Of a DNA stretch of 64,000 bases, positions 51,875 through 61,839 are shown piece after piece. The stretch lies in contig NZ_QEOL01000003.1 in NCBI RefSeq assembly GCF_003096715.1, positions 248,001-312,000 on the forward strand, written 5' to 3'. Under the pieces are notes generated by a model. It was not told the origin of the DNA and did no database searches. It was given only the letters and a program-made list of their open reading frames with translations. The position numbers were made by a program, and so were the translations under genes. This DNA is from Paraburkholderia silvatlantica. GTDB lineage: Bacteria > Pseudomonadota > Gammaproteobacteria > Burkholderiales > Burkholderiaceae. Each line of letters starts with the position of its first letter. The first letter of the stretch is position 1.

Positions 51875-52005
51875 GCGCAGCCTGGATCGTATAGGACCAA
51901 AGTCCGATGGCCGGGGCGTTCTGCAGTGCTAGGCTGCGAGAGCACACGCCATGGTCTCTGACCGGCGCAGCAAGCGCGGCACCTGATCGCTTCAAGGGGA
52001 CTACC

Positions 52006-52632
52006 ATGCTCTATCGATCGAATACGGGCGTTGCTTTCGCGCGCTGCCTGGCGCTCTCCGTGGCGGCCCTCGGCTTGCTTGCCGCCTCGGCGCCCGTCTG
52101 CCGCGCGGCCGACACGGACGCCTCCGCCGCCTCGGAAGCCATGCCGGCAGGGGCATCCGTCGACACGGAAAGCGGCACCATCAGTTTGATCGATCAGAAG
52201 AATGCGCTCATCGTCGTGACCGTGCCGGGCCGCGACGACCTGAGCTTCAGTGTGAAAGATCATCCCGACGTGCTCGAGGTCGTCAAGGTCGGCGACAAGC
52301 TGACGACCCACTTTATGGAGCCGTACGTCACCGGGTTGACGCCTGCCGGCGGCGCGGCGGTCACGCGCCTGACTCACACGGCAAAGATTACCCAGCATTC
52401 CTCCGGCGCCGACAACGAAAACTTCCAGGTGCTCCGCGTCTTCAGCGGCGTGGCGCAGGTCACGGGCGTCGATCGCAAGCTCAACCTGCTGACCGTCGTG
52501 GACAAGTCGGGCACCGCGCGCTCCGTTCGGGTCAGCCGCCCGGACCTGATCGAGGTGATGCAGACCCTCAAGCACCATAGCCACGTGAAGATCACGTACG
52601 AGTCCGAGATGACGGTCATCGTCGCCCGTTAG
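52006..52632 (+). CDS. Exported protein with a duplicated domain
   Basis: This 208-residue protein has a signal peptide ending VCRAADTD and a Ser/Ala-rich linker. Two related modules follow, one starting GTISLIDQKNALIVVTVPG and one starting AQVTGVDRKLNLLTVVD. In each a strand pair is followed by a basic or acidic turn, a DxxE/I-V-K/M segment and a final beta stretch. It ends EMTVIVAR. I recognise no named family. AAGGGG precedes the ATG. It stands alone between the sugar operon and a diguanylate cyclase. Confidence 0.65.
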   Translation: MLYRSNTGVAFARCLALSVAALGLLAASAPVCRAADTDASAASEAMPAGASVDTESGTISLIDQKNALIVVTVPGRDDLSFSVKDHPDVLEVVKVGDKLTTHFMEPYVTGLTPAGGAAVTRLTHTAKITQHSSGADNENFQVLRVFSGVAQVTGVDRKLNLLTVVDKSGTARSVRVSRPDLIEVMQTLKHHSHVKITYESEMTVIVAR

Positions 52633-52925
52633 CGGCCACGAAAAGCTTTCTTTTTGCGTGTTATGTGCCGGATGGCGCGGACTTGCAAGCGCTTCTGCAA
52701 AGAATCGTGCTTCGTCTGACGTAAATCGCACAGGGCACGTGCAAATATCTTCCATTGGTTGCCAGTTCAACCAATGACTTCCCCACCCCCGCATTCCTAA
52801 AGTTTTCCTTGCAGCCCGCCGTTATGCAGTAGGGCGGCGGCGCCCGTTGCTTTCGCACGGCCGTACGACCCGGACTTTACAGGGCGCGAGAGGCGAAAAC
52901 GCCTGGGCGCGCAGTACGACCGACG

Positions 52926-54083
52926 GTGACGCATGTGAGCTCCCGCAACGAAATCTACTCTTTGCCGCGTGGCAAGCTGGCCCGTTGGCTAACCGAGCCC
53001 GGGCAGGACACGCCGCACGAAATCCGTGTCGCCCTTGTCGGCACCTTGTTCGGAACCCTGCCGATCTTCTTTGGCGGTGTATCCAATACCGTGGCCGTGG
53101 CGTGGGTCCTCGCTTGCCGTCACGCAACGCTGCCGTTCAAGTGCTGGCTCATCGCCGAAATCGTCGTTTGCGCGGTGCGCCTCGCGACGCTCGCCCTGTC
53201 ACGCCGCCGGGCAAGGGAGGGCAAGAGCACGCCCACCGACTTCTATATTCTTCTCGCGCCGTTGTGGGGCGCGACGGTCGGCTATGGCGCGCTCGTCAGC
53301 GCCATGAGCCGGGACTGGGTATCCGCTACGCTCGCTTTTCTTTCCGCCGCCGCCATGGTGGGCGGGATCTGCTTTCGCAATTTCGCGGCGCCGCGACTGG
53401 TGGCAGTCATGATCTGCCTTTCGCTCGGCCCGTGCTGCATCGGCGCGCTGCTGGGCGGCGAGCCGGTCCTCCTGCTCACGCTCCTGCAAATTCCGTTCTA
53501 TCTGTTCGCCATGAGCGCCGCCGCGCGCCACCTGAACGCCATGCTCATTTCGACAATGAAGGCCGAACGGGAAAACAGCCATCGCGCGCGCCATGACGCC
53601 CTCACGGGACTCCTGAACCGGGATGGCCTGTTCCGCGCGGCCGGAACGACGAGCGCGTCGCCCCTCAAGGCGGGCATGACAGTGTTCTTCGCCGATCTCG
53701 ACGGCTTCAAGCTGATCAACGACGCGCATGGCCACAAGGCCGGCGACATGCTGCTCGTGCAGGTCGCGAGCCGCCTGCGCATGCTGGCCAGCGCGGGCGC
53801 ATGGGTGGCGCGCATGGGCGGCGACGAATTCGTCATCATCGACCCTCAGGTGGACCGGGCGCCGCGCGATTGGGCCAGCCTCGTGACCGAAGCGATCGAG
53901 CGGCCGTTCGAACTTGCGCCGGGACTGCAGGTGAGCGTCGGGGCGAGCGTCGGATTCACGACGGTCGCGGCCGATGACCTGGACTTCGATCTGGTCCTGC
54001 GCCGCGCCGATCTCGCGATGTACGCCGTCAAGCGCGAGAAGGCGCAGGGCGAACAGGTTCCGGCGCTTGAAAGACCCGCCTGA
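52926..54083 (+). CDS. Membrane diguanylate cyclase
   Basis: This is a 385-residue GGDEF-domain protein. The N-terminal 200 residues have about five or six helices and form a membrane sensor region of the MASE-like kind. The catalytic domain follows from RHDALTGLLNRDGLF, with MGGDEF at 297-302 intact, so it should make cyclic di-GMP from GTP. No RxxD inhibitory site is seen just before the motif. GTG 52926 is the assumed start. No EAL domain is attached. Confidence 0.87.
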   Translation: MTHVSSRNEIYSLPRGKLARWLTEPGQDTPHEIRVALVGTLFGTLPIFFGGVSNTVAVAWVLACRHATLPFKCWLIAEIVVCAVRLATLALSRRRAREGKSTPTDFYILLAPLWGATVGYGALVSAMSRDWVSATLAFLSAAAMVGGICFRNFAAPRLVAVMICLSLGPCCIGALLGGEPVLLLTLLQIPFYLFAMSAAARHLNAMLISTMKAERENSHRARHDALTGLLNRDGLFRAAGTTSASPLKAGMTVFFADLDGFKLINDAHGHKAGDMLLVQVASRLRMLASAGAWVARMGGDEFVIIDPQVDRAPRDWASLVTEAIERPFELAPGLQVSVGASVGFTTVAADDLDFDLVLRRADLAMYAVKREKAQGEQVPALERPA

Positions 54084-54107
54084 CGCACACCGGGCGTGCC
54101 GCTTGCA

Positions 54108-54992
54108 TCAGGGCTTTGCCGCGAGATCCAGCAGGCGCACCGCATTCTCCTTGAGGATCAAGGGCCGCACCTCCGGTTTGATGTCGAGCGTATCGAAGTC
54201 CGCGAGCCAGCGGTCCGGCCGGATCAGCGGGAAGTCGGATGCGAACAGCACCTTGTTGCGCAACAGCGTGTTCGCGTACTTCACCAGTTCGGGCGAGAAG
54301 TATTTCGGCGACCAGCCCGACAGGTCGATGTAGACGTTGGGCTTGTGCAGCGCGATGGAAAGCGCCTGCTCCTGCCACGGCCACGAGGGATGCGCGATCA
54401 CGATCTTCATGTCGGGGAAGTCGGCGGCCACATCGTCGAGATAGATCGGCTCGGAATACTTCAGACGCAATCCGCCGCCGCCACGCATGCCCGAGCCCAT
54501 GCCCGAGTGGCCGCTATGAAACACGGCGGGCAGGCCATATCCGGCAATCACTTCGTATAGCGGATACGCCAGCCGGTCGTTGGCGAAAAAGCCCTGCATG
54601 GTGGGGTGAAACTTGAAGCCGCGCACGCCGTGATCCTCGATCAGCCGCCGCGCTTCGCGCGCGCCGAACTTGCCCTTGTGCGGGTCGATGCTCGCGAACG
54701 CGATCATGATGTCGGCGTTTTGTTGCGCGAAGCCGGCGATCTCCTCGTTGTCGATGCGGCGGCGCCCGATATTCGCCTCGCAGTCCACCGTGAACATCAC
54801 GAAGCCGATCTTGCGCTCGCGGTAGTGCTCGATCGTTTCCGCAATCGTCGGACGGCGGCCAAGCTTTAGCACGGTCCCGAAGTATTTGTCGGCGGCCTCG
54901 TCGAATTCCTTCGCGAAGAGGTCGGGCGGCTGGCAGCACGACACTTCGGCGTGGACGTGCGTGTCGATGGCAACGAGCGGGTCGATGTTCAA
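54108..54992 (-). CDS. Amidohydrolase-family enzyme
   Basis: This 294-residue metal-dependent hydrolase or decarboxylase of the amidohydrolase-2 group has DTHVH (His12, His14), a further His in FHSGHSG, another in IAHPSWPW, and the catalytic Asp in ASDFPLI. Group members include decarboxylases of aromatic acids and hydrolases of ring-cleavage products. It lies 39 bases after the MarR gene on the same strand, so it probably belongs to the ferulate region's regulation and may act on an aromatic by-product. The substrate is not readable. Confidence 0.82.
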   Translation of the reverse strand: MNIDPLVAIDTHVHAEVSCCQPPDLFAKEFDEAADKYFGTVLKLGRRPTIAETIEHYRERKIGFVMFTVDCEANIGRRRIDNEEIAGFAQQNADIMIAFASIDPHKGKFGAREARRLIEDHGVRGFKFHPTMQGFFANDRLAYPLYEVIAGYGLPAVFHSGHSGMGSGMRGGGGLRLKYSEPIYLDDVAADFPDMKIVIAHPSWPWQEQALSIALHKPNVYIDLSGWSPKYFSPELVKYANTLLRNKVLFASDFPLIRPDRWLADFDTLDIKPEVRPLILKENAVRLLDLAAKP

Positions 54993-55031
54993 GGGTGTCT
55001 CCCTGTTTTTGTCATTTGCAGCGGGCTCGCC

Positions 55032-55529
55032 TCAAGCGGCGCGCAGATTGCGCACGCAGGCATGCAGCAGCACGTGCAGTTTTTCCGCTGTTTCGGTATC
55101 CATATCGTCGAGCATCGCGCCTTCCACGTGATCGGCGGCGGCGTCGCATTCGCCCAGCAGCGCGTTGCCGGCTTCGGTGAGCGAAAGCAGCACCACGCGG
55201 CGGTTCATCGGGTCGGCTTCGCGCATGACCCAGCCATTCGCCTCCATCGTCTTCACGACTTCGTTGGCCGCCTGCGGCGTGATGAACGAGCGCTCGGCGA
55301 GTTGCGCATTGGAGGCGCGCCCGCGCGCGCGCAGCACGGAAAGCGCGGTGTACTGCGGCAGCGTGAGACCGTGGCGGGCGAGCGCTTCCGTCAGGCGGCG
55401 GGAGACGACGCGGTCGAGCTGGCCGATCAGATAGCTCAGGCGCATGGGCGGCACGGTGTGCAGGCTGCCTTCGGCGGACGGTTGCGCGGTTCGGGCGCGC
55501 GGCGCGGTGGGGGGCGTTTTCTGGGTCAT
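55032..55529 (-). CDS. MarR-family regulator of the ferulate cluster
   Basis: This 165-residue MarR regulator has the winged helix LTLPQYTALSVLRARGRASNAQLAER, FITPQAANEVVKTMEANGWV, and the wing DPMNRRVVLLSLTEAG. It faces away from ech with the inverted repeat at 55569-55596 between, a layout like that of known repressors of hydroxycinnamate genes that respond to feruloyl-CoA (FerC/HcaR-type). The N-terminal 25 residues are Pro/Ala-rich and probably disordered. Confidence 0.85.
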   Translation of the reverse strand: MTQKTPPTAPRARTAQPSAEGSLHTVPPMRLSYLIGQLDRVVSRRLTEALARHGLTLPQYTALSVLRARGRASNAQLAERSFITPQAANEVVKTMEANGWVMREADPMNRRVVLLSLTEAGNALLGECDAAADHVEGAMLDDMDTETAEKLHVLLHACVRNLRAA

Positions 55530-55568
55530 CGCGTTTTACGGGTTTGTACCGACGAGATCATATTCTAC

Positions 55569-55596
55569 TTTACATATCAGGTAGCCTGATAGTAAA
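55569..55596. promoter_or_regulatory. Inverted repeat, probable MarR operator
   Basis: Arms TATCAGG and CCTGATA are separated by TAG (55575-55591), with outer TTTAC and GTAAA repeating the symmetry apart from one extra base. It lies between the divergent MarR and ech genes, 45 bases before the ech ATG, in the best position for repression of both. Confidence 0.7.
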
Positions 55597-55640
55597 TTGA
55601 TTTCAAGCCGCGAGTGCGGCAGTGTCCACGGAGATAGAGA

Positions 55641-56468
55641 ATGAGTTACGAAGGTCGCTGGAAAACGGTCAAGGTTGCGGTGGAGGGTGGCATCGCCTGG
55701 GTGACGCTCAATCGCCCGGAAAAGCGCAACGCCATGAGCCCGACGCTCAACAAGGAAATGATCGACGTGCTCGAAACGCTCGAGCTCGACGCCGAGGCGC
55801 AGGTGCTCGTGCTGACCGGCGAAGGCTCGGCGTGGACGGCCGGTATGGACCTGAAGGAATACTTCCGCGAAGTCGACGCGGGCCCCGACGTGCTGCAGGA
55901 ACGCATCCGCCGCGACGCGAGCCGCTGGCAATGGCAACTGCTGCGCATGTATTCGAAGCCGACCATCGCGATGGTCAACGGCTGGTGCTTTGGCGGCGGT
56001 TTCTCGCCGCTCGTGGCATGCGATCTCGCGATCGCCGCCGACGAAGCCACGTTCGGCCTTTCGGAAATCAACTGGGGCATTCCGCCGGGCAACCTCGTGA
56101 GCAAGGCAATGGCCGATACCGTGGGACACCGCGAGGCGCTTTACTACATCATGACGGGCGACACCTTCACGGGCCAGCAGGCCGCGAAAATGGGGCTCGT
56201 CAACAAGAGCGTGCCGCTCGCGCAGTTGCGCGAAGAAACGATCGCGCTTGCGGCGAAGCTGCTCGACAAAAACCCGGTCGTGCTGCGCAACGCGAAGCAC
56301 GGTTTCAAGCGCTCGCGCGAACTCACCTGGGAGCAGAATGAGGACTACCTCTACGCGAAGCTCGACCAGGCGAACCATCGCGACAAGGAAGGCGGCCGCG
56401 AGCAGGGCCTCAAGCAGTTCCTCGACGAGAAGAGCATCAAGCCGGGCCTGCAGGCATACAAGCGCTGA
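55641..56468 (+). CDS. ech: Feruloyl-CoA hydratase/lyase
   Basis: This 275-residue crotonase-fold p-hydroxycinnamoyl-CoA hydratase/lyase hydrates feruloyl-CoA and cleaves it to vanillin and acetyl-CoA. Typical motifs are WVTLNRPEKRNAMSPTLN, SAWTAGMDLKEYFRE, VNGWCFGGGFSPLVACDLAI and GLSEINWGIPPGNLVSKA, with the catalytic Glu in LSEINWG. The C-terminal part (TWEQNEDYLYAKLDQ) is that of the hydratase/lyase subgroup rather than of enoyl-CoA hydratases. It is the first gene of the operon, followed by vdh and fcs, which act after and before it. Confidence 0.93.
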   Translation: MSYEGRWKTVKVAVEGGIAWVTLNRPEKRNAMSPTLNKEMIDVLETLELDAEAQVLVLTGEGSAWTAGMDLKEYFREVDAGPDVLQERIRRDASRWQWQLLRMYSKPTIAMVNGWCFGGGFSPLVACDLAIAADEATFGLSEINWGIPPGNLVSKAMADTVGHREALYYIMTGDTFTGQQAAKMGLVNKSVPLAQLREETIALAAKLLDKNPVVLRNAKHGFKRSRELTWEQNEDYLYAKLDQANHRDKEGGREQGLKQFLDEKSIKPGLQAYKR

Positions 56469-56504
56469 TCGCTCACAACGCACAAGGACGGAGGAGACAA
56501 CGAC

Positions 56505-57956
56505 ATGCATGAAACTGGCCTCTTGATCGGCGGCGCGGCGCGCGCCGCGTCGAATGGCAAGACGTTCGAGCGCATCGATCCGGCCACGGGCGCGGTGGCG
56601 ACGCGCGCGGCAGCCGCCACGCAGGAAGATGCCGACGCGGCCGTTGCCGCCGCCGCGCGCGCCTTTCCCGCGTGGGCCGCGCTCACACCCACGGAGCGCC
56701 GCAAGCGCCTCTCGGTTGCCGCCGACAAAATGGATGCGCGCACAACGGATTTCATCGCCATCGGCGCGGCGGAAACGGGCGCGATGGCGAACTGGTACGG
56801 CTTCAACGTGATGCTCGCGGCCAACATGCTGCGCGAGGCGGCTGCCATGACCACGCAGATCGACGGCGCGGTGATCCCCTCCGACGTGCCGGGCAGTCTC
56901 GCGATGGCCGTGCGCCAGCCGTGCGGTGTGGTGCTCGGCATGGCGCCCTGGAACGCGCCGGTGATTCTCGCCACGCGTGCGCTCGCCATGCCGCTCGCGT
57001 GCGGCAACACGGTGGTGCTCAAGGCTTCCGAAGGGTGCCCTGGCGTGCATGCGCTGATCGGCGAGGTGCTCAACGAGGCAGGGCTCGGCGAGGGCGTCGT
57101 GAACGTGCTCACGCATGCGCCGGAAGACGCGCCGGCCATTGTCGAGCGTCTGATCGCCAACCCTGCAGTCAAGCGCGTGAACTTCACGGGCTCGACGCGC
57201 GTGGGCCGCGTCGTCGCGCAGCATTGCGCACGGCATCTGAAACCGGCGCTGCTCGAACTGGGCGGCAAGGCACCGGTGCTCGTGCTCGACGACGCCGACT
57301 TTGACGCGGCAGTGGAAGGCATCGCTTTCGGTGCGTTCTTCAACCAGGGGCAGATCTGCATGTCGACGGAACGCGTGATCGTCGATCGCAAGATTGCCGA
57401 CGCGTTCATGGAAAAACTCGTTGCGAAGGCGCGTACGCTGAAGGCCGGCGACCCCGCGCAGCCGGGGTCGGTGCTGGGTACGCTGGAGAGCGAAGCGTCG
57501 GCGCGGCGCATCCGTGCGCTTGTGGAAGATGCGCGCGAGAAGGGCGCGACGCTGCCGCTGGGCTGCGAGGTGAATGGCGCGATCATGCAGCCGGTGATTG
57601 TCGAAAACGTCACGCGCGAGATGAAGCTCTATGCGGACGAATCGTTCGGCCCCGTGGTGACGGTGCAGCGCGTGGATGGCGACGACGAAGCGCTGCAGGT
57701 GGCGAACGACAGCGAATACGGTCTTTCGGCGGCCGTGTTCAGCCGCGATATTGCGCGTGCGATGAACGTGGCGAAGCGCATCGAATCGGGCATCTGCCAT
57801 ATCAACGGGCCGACGGTGCACGACGAAGCGCAAATGCCGTTCGGCGGCGTGAAGGCGAGCGGCTATGGGCGCTTCGGCAGCAAGGCTTCGATCGCCGAGT
57901 TCACCGACCTGCGCTGGATCACCGTGCAGACCGGCCCGCGCCACTATCCGATCTGA
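56505..57956 (+). CDS. vdh: Vanillin dehydrogenase
   Basis: This is a 483-residue aldehyde dehydrogenase. ALLELGGKAPVLVLDDADFD, with the catalytic Glu in ELGGK, and the catalytic Cys in NQGQICMSTERV are clear; the NAD region is around NFTGSTRVGRVV. It oxidises vanillin from Ech to vanillate. Its position between ech and fcs supports vanillin rather than another aldehyde. GGAGGAGACAACGAC before the ATG is a strong ribosome site. Confidence 0.9.
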   Translation: MHETGLLIGGAARAASNGKTFERIDPATGAVATRAAAATQEDADAAVAAAARAFPAWAALTPTERRKRLSVAADKMDARTTDFIAIGAAETGAMANWYGFNVMLAANMLREAAAMTTQIDGAVIPSDVPGSLAMAVRQPCGVVLGMAPWNAPVILATRALAMPLACGNTVVLKASEGCPGVHALIGEVLNEAGLGEGVVNVLTHAPEDAPAIVERLIANPAVKRVNFTGSTRVGRVVAQHCARHLKPALLELGGKAPVLVLDDADFDAAVEGIAFGAFFNQGQICMSTERVIVDRKIADAFMEKLVAKARTLKAGDPAQPGSVLGTLESEASARRIRALVEDAREKGATLPLGCEVNGAIMQPVIVENVTREMKLYADESFGPVVTVQRVDGDDEALQVANDSEYGLSAAVFSRDIARAMNVAKRIESGICHINGPTVHDEAQMPFGGVKASGYGRFGSKASIAEFTDLRWITVQTGPRHYPI

Positions 57957-58038
57957 ACGCGTTCACAACATGAAACACCGGGCCGGCAGCGCCGACACAC
58001 GGCGCTGACCGGCACCGGCCAGACAAAGGAGACAGGCT

Positions 58039-59952
58039 TTGGATTCGGAGCCGACCCAAACGCACGCCCGCGCGCGCGTGCAGCCGGACTTCGCCGGCTA
58101 CCGCGCCGTCGCGATCGGCTCAGCCGCGCCGCAGATCGAACGGCGTGGCGACTGCTGGTATTTGCGCTCGACCGAGACGCTCGAGGACTTCCCCGCACGC
58201 GTGACCGACCGCCTCGCGAGCGGCGCGCGTGCGCATCCAGACCGCTGGCTCGTGGCGCGCCGAGGCGCCGATGGGCAATGGCAGGGCATCAGCTACGCGC
58301 AGATGCTCGAGCGCGCACGCGCGATCGGGCAGGCGTTGATCGAGCGGGGTTTGTCCGCTCAGCGTCCGGTCGCGCTGCTTTCGGGTAACGATCTCGAACA
58401 TTTGCAGATGGCGTTCGGCGCGCTGTGGGCAGGTGTGCCCTACGCGCCCATTTCACCCGCGTATTCGCTCGTGTCGAGCGACTACGGCAAGCTGCGGCAC
58501 ACGCTGGGGTTGCTCAACCCTGGTCTGGTATTCGCCGCCGATGGCCCGGCTTACGCGGCAGCACTCGATGCGGCCGTGCCCGACTCCATTGAGCGCGTGG
58601 TGGTGACACCCACGGGAGGCGCGCGCCGCGAGACGCCGTTTGAGGCGTTGCTTCAGACGCAGCCGGGCAGCGTCGAAGATGCGCAAGCGCGCGTGAACGG
58701 CGATACGATCGCGAAGTTCCTCTTCACCTCGGGATCGACGCGCCTGCCCAAGGCCGTGCCCACCACGCACCGCATGCTGTGCAGCAACCAGCAGATGCTG
58801 TTGCAAACCTTCCCGCAGTTCGGCATGGAGCCGCCTGTACTCGTGGACTGGCTGCCGTGGAACCACACCTTCGGCGGCAGCCACAACGTGGGCATCGCGC
58901 TCTACAACGGCGGCACGCTCTATATCGACGATGGCAAACCCGTTGCGGGCCGCTTCGAGGAGACGCTGCGCAACCTGCGCGAAATCGCTCCGACGCTCTA
59001 CTTCAACGTGCCCAAGGGGTGGGAAGAACTGACCGCGGCGCTCGAAACCGACGCACGCCTGCGCGAGACGTTTTTCTCGCGTGTGAAGATGTATTTCTTC
59101 GCGGGAGCGGGGCTCTCGCAGGCAGCGTGGGACCGGCTCGAACGCGTGACGCAGGCCCATTGCGGCGAGCGCATCCGCATCATGGCGGGGCTTGGCATGA
59201 CCGAGACCGCGCCGTCGTGCCTTTTCACGACCGGGCCGGTGATGGGCTCGGGCTATATCGGGCTGCCCGCGCCGGGCTGCGAGACGCGTCTCGTGCCGGT
59301 GGACGGCAAGCTCGAAGCGCGCTTTCGCGGACCGAACGTGATGAGCGGCTACTGGCGCGCGGACGAGTCGGACCGTCACCACGTGTTCGACGAAGAGGGC
59401 TACTACCGTACCGGCGACGCCGTGCGCTTCGTCGATGCCGAACGCCCCGAACTGGGGCTGCTGTTCGACGGGCGCATTGCCGAGGACTTCAAGCTCAGCT
59501 CCGGCACGTTCGTGAGCGTGGGGCCGATGCGCGCGCGCATCGTCTCGGGCGGTGCGCCGTATGTGCAGGACGCGGTGATCGCGGGCATGGACCGCGACGA
59601 CATTGGCGTGCTGATTTTCCCGCGCCTCGATGAGTGCCGCCGGCTCGCGGGGCTCGACGCGGGTGCGGCAGCGCGCGACGTTCTGGACTCGGCTGCGGTG
59701 CGGGATTTCTTTGCTGGCCTCATGGAGCGGCTGAACCGCGACGCAACGGGCAGCGCGACCCTCATCACGCGGCTTCACGTGATGGACGCGCCGCCTTCGC
59801 TCGATCTCGGCGAGATCACCGACAAAGGGTCGATCAATCAGCGCGTCGTGTTGAGCCAGCGCTCGGCGCTCGTGAATGCGCTCTATGCCACGCACGGTGA
59901 GAGTGCCGCAAGCGCGCGCGTGATTTTCGCGCGTCATGTGCAGCAGGTCTAA
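58039..59952 (+). CDS. fcs: Feruloyl-CoA synthetase
   Basis: This 637-residue acyl-CoA synthetase of the AMP-forming family activates ferulate, and probably coumarate and caffeate, with CoA and ATP. The ATP site is FLFTSGSTRLPKAVPTTHRM, where Arg replaces the usual Gly after TSGST; MAGLGMTETAPSCLFTTGP and YYRTGDAVRF are typical. The start is TTG 58039, after AAAGGAGACAGG. Fcs-type enzymes of this length (about 600-630) are known in ferulate degraders. It provides the substrate of Ech. Confidence 0.9.
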   Translation: MDSEPTQTHARARVQPDFAGYRAVAIGSAAPQIERRGDCWYLRSTETLEDFPARVTDRLASGARAHPDRWLVARRGADGQWQGISYAQMLERARAIGQALIERGLSAQRPVALLSGNDLEHLQMAFGALWAGVPYAPISPAYSLVSSDYGKLRHTLGLLNPGLVFAADGPAYAAALDAAVPDSIERVVVTPTGGARRETPFEALLQTQPGSVEDAQARVNGDTIAKFLFTSGSTRLPKAVPTTHRMLCSNQQMLLQTFPQFGMEPPVLVDWLPWNHTFGGSHNVGIALYNGGTLYIDDGKPVAGRFEETLRNLREIAPTLYFNVPKGWEELTAALETDARLRETFFSRVKMYFFAGAGLSQAAWDRLERVTQAHCGERIRIMAGLGMTETAPSCLFTTGPVMGSGYIGLPAPGCETRLVPVDGKLEARFRGPNVMSGYWRADESDRHHVFDEEGYYRTGDAVRFVDAERPELGLLFDGRIAEDFKLSSGTFVSVGPMRARIVSGGAPYVQDAVIAGMDRDDIGVLIFPRLDECRRLAGLDAGAAARDVLDSAAVRDFFAGLMERLNRDATGSATLITRLHVMDAPPSLDLGEITDKGSINQRVVLSQRSALVNALYATHGESAASARVIFARHVQQV

Positions 59953-59964
59953 GGGACGGTCACG

Positions 59965-61752
59965 ATGAGTCTCGACTATCAGGTTCCGCTGCGCGACATG
60001 CGCTTCGTGATCGACGAATGGATCGACGCGCCGGGGTGGTGGCGCAGCGTTCCCGCATGGGAAGACCTCGACAGCGCGACGGCGCAGCAGGTGCTCGAAG
60101 AAGCCGCACGATTCGTAATGGAACGCATCGCGCCGTTAAACGCGCGTGGCGACCTCGAAGGTTGCCGCTTCGAGCGCGGCGAGGTCGCGATGCCAGCGGG
60201 CTTTCGCGAGGCATATGCGGACTTCGTGGCGGCAGGCTGGCCCACGCTCGCGCTCGATGCCGACGCGGGCGGTCAGGGCTTGCCGCAACTGCTCGAAGTC
60301 GCGTTCCAGGAAATGCTCGCGGCGGCCAATCATGCGTGGCTGATGTCGCCCGGCCTCACGCACGGCGCGACGGCGTGCCTGATGGCGCACGGCTCCGATG
60401 CGCTCAAGCGCGACTGGCTGCCGAAGATCGCAAGCGGCGAATGGCTCACGACAATGTGCCTGACCGAGCCGCAGGCGGGCAGCGATCTCGCGCTGCTGCG
60501 CGCGCGGGCGGCGCCGGACGCGGCGCACGACGCGTGGCGTATCGACGGCAGCAAGATTTTCATCACGGGTGGCGATCACGATCTGACCGGGAACATCGTG
60601 CACCTCGTGCTCGCGCGTCTGCCCGACGCGCCGCCGGGGACGAAAGGTCTCTCGCTTTTCCTCGTGCCGAAATGGTTCCTGGGCGAGAACGGCGAGCGCG
60701 TGCGTAACGGCGTGCATTGCGAAGGCATCGAGAAAAAGATGGGTCTGAAGGCGAGCCCGACCTGCTCGATGCGTTTCGAGCAGGCGCTGGGGTGGCTCAT
60801 AGGCGAGCCGCACCGCGGCCTCGCTTCGATGTTCGTGGTGATGAACGCGGCACGCCTGCAGGTGGCGATGCAGGGCGTGGGCCACGCGCAGCTTGCCGCG
60901 CAGCGCGCCCATGCCTACGCGCACGAGCGCGCGCAGATGCGCGCCGTGAGCGTGCCCGCGCACTACGAAGGCGAGCCCGGAAAGGCCGCGCCGATTGCGT
61001 TTCATCCGGCCATGCGGCGCATTCTGCTCGATTTGCGCGCGACCGTGGAAGGCGAGCGGGCGATAGGCTACTGGACCGGTTACTGGCTCGATGTGGCCGC
61101 GCGCGATCCCGACGCCACAGAGCGCGAGGCGGCCAGGCAGCTTGCCTCGCTGCTCACGCCTGTCGCCAAGGCGTTCTTCACCGCCAATGGCTTTGCGGCT
61201 GCGTCGAGTGCGCTACAGGTGTTCGGCGGCTACGGCTACATTCACGAGTACGGCGTGGAGCAGACCGTGCGCGACAGCCGCGTCGCCATGCTTTACGAAG
61301 GCACGAACGAAATTCAGGCCATCGATCTGCTCGTGCGTAAGGTGCTGGGCGATGGCGGCGAGGCGTTGCGCGCCTTGTTGGCGCATGTCACGGCGGAGGC
61401 GGCGCACTGTATGGCATCCGGCGATGCGGCGCTGAACGGCGCGGGCGCACGGCTCGACGCGCTGGCTGCCGACGTGCAGCGCATCACTGGCGAAATCGGG
61501 CAGGGCAGTGCCGACGATCGCGAGTTGCCCTACCGCGTCGCCGACGACTACCTCGCGCTCCTCGGCTGGCTGCTGCTCGCATTCGCATGGGCGCGAACGC
61601 TGCGTATCGCGTCGAACGCACCCGCCGGCGATCCGTTCTATGCCGGCAAGCTCACCACAGCGCGTTACTTCTTCGCTTACCCGCTCGCGGCGTTCGATCA
61701 CCGGTTGCGGCTCATCGAAGCGGGCTGCCGCGCTCCGCTACCGCACGTTTGA
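59965..61752 (+). CDS. Acyl-CoA dehydrogenase (long FadE-type)
   Basis: This 595-residue flavin enzyme has MCLTEPQAGSDLALLR, KIFITGGDHDL, and the C-terminal YGYIHEYGVEQTVRDSRVAMLYEGTNEIQ split across several motifs; the catalytic base is Glu in YEGTNEIQ. The longer chain is that of the group with a C-terminal extra domain. It lies 12 bases after fcs, so it may oxidise acyl-CoA intermediates of phenylpropanoid side-chain breakdown, for example dihydroferuloyl-CoA. Similar genes sit beside fcs in other ferulate clusters; its exact role is uncertain. Confidence 0.87.
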   Translation: MSLDYQVPLRDMRFVIDEWIDAPGWWRSVPAWEDLDSATAQQVLEEAARFVMERIAPLNARGDLEGCRFERGEVAMPAGFREAYADFVAAGWPTLALDADAGGQGLPQLLEVAFQEMLAAANHAWLMSPGLTHGATACLMAHGSDALKRDWLPKIASGEWLTTMCLTEPQAGSDLALLRARAAPDAAHDAWRIDGSKIFITGGDHDLTGNIVHLVLARLPDAPPGTKGLSLFLVPKWFLGENGERVRNGVHCEGIEKKMGLKASPTCSMRFEQALGWLIGEPHRGLASMFVVMNAARLQVAMQGVGHAQLAAQRAHAYAHERAQMRAVSVPAHYEGEPGKAAPIAFHPAMRRILLDLRATVEGERAIGYWTGYWLDVAARDPDATEREAARQLASLLTPVAKAFFTANGFAAASSALQVFGGYGYIHEYGVEQTVRDSRVAMLYEGTNEIQAIDLLVRKVLGDGGEALRALLAHVTAEAAHCMASGDAALNGAGARLDALAADVQRITGEIGQGSADDRELPYRVADDYLALLGWLLLAFAWARTLRIASNAPAGDPFYAGKLTTARYFFAYPLAAFDHRLRLIEAGCRAPLPHV

Positions 61753-61839
61753 AAATTTTTCAGCACGTAGATTAGGCTAACTAACTAGTGCCGGCGCGGT
61801 GAAAGGCCGCGGCATTCCATTACAAAACGAGGAGGCAAC

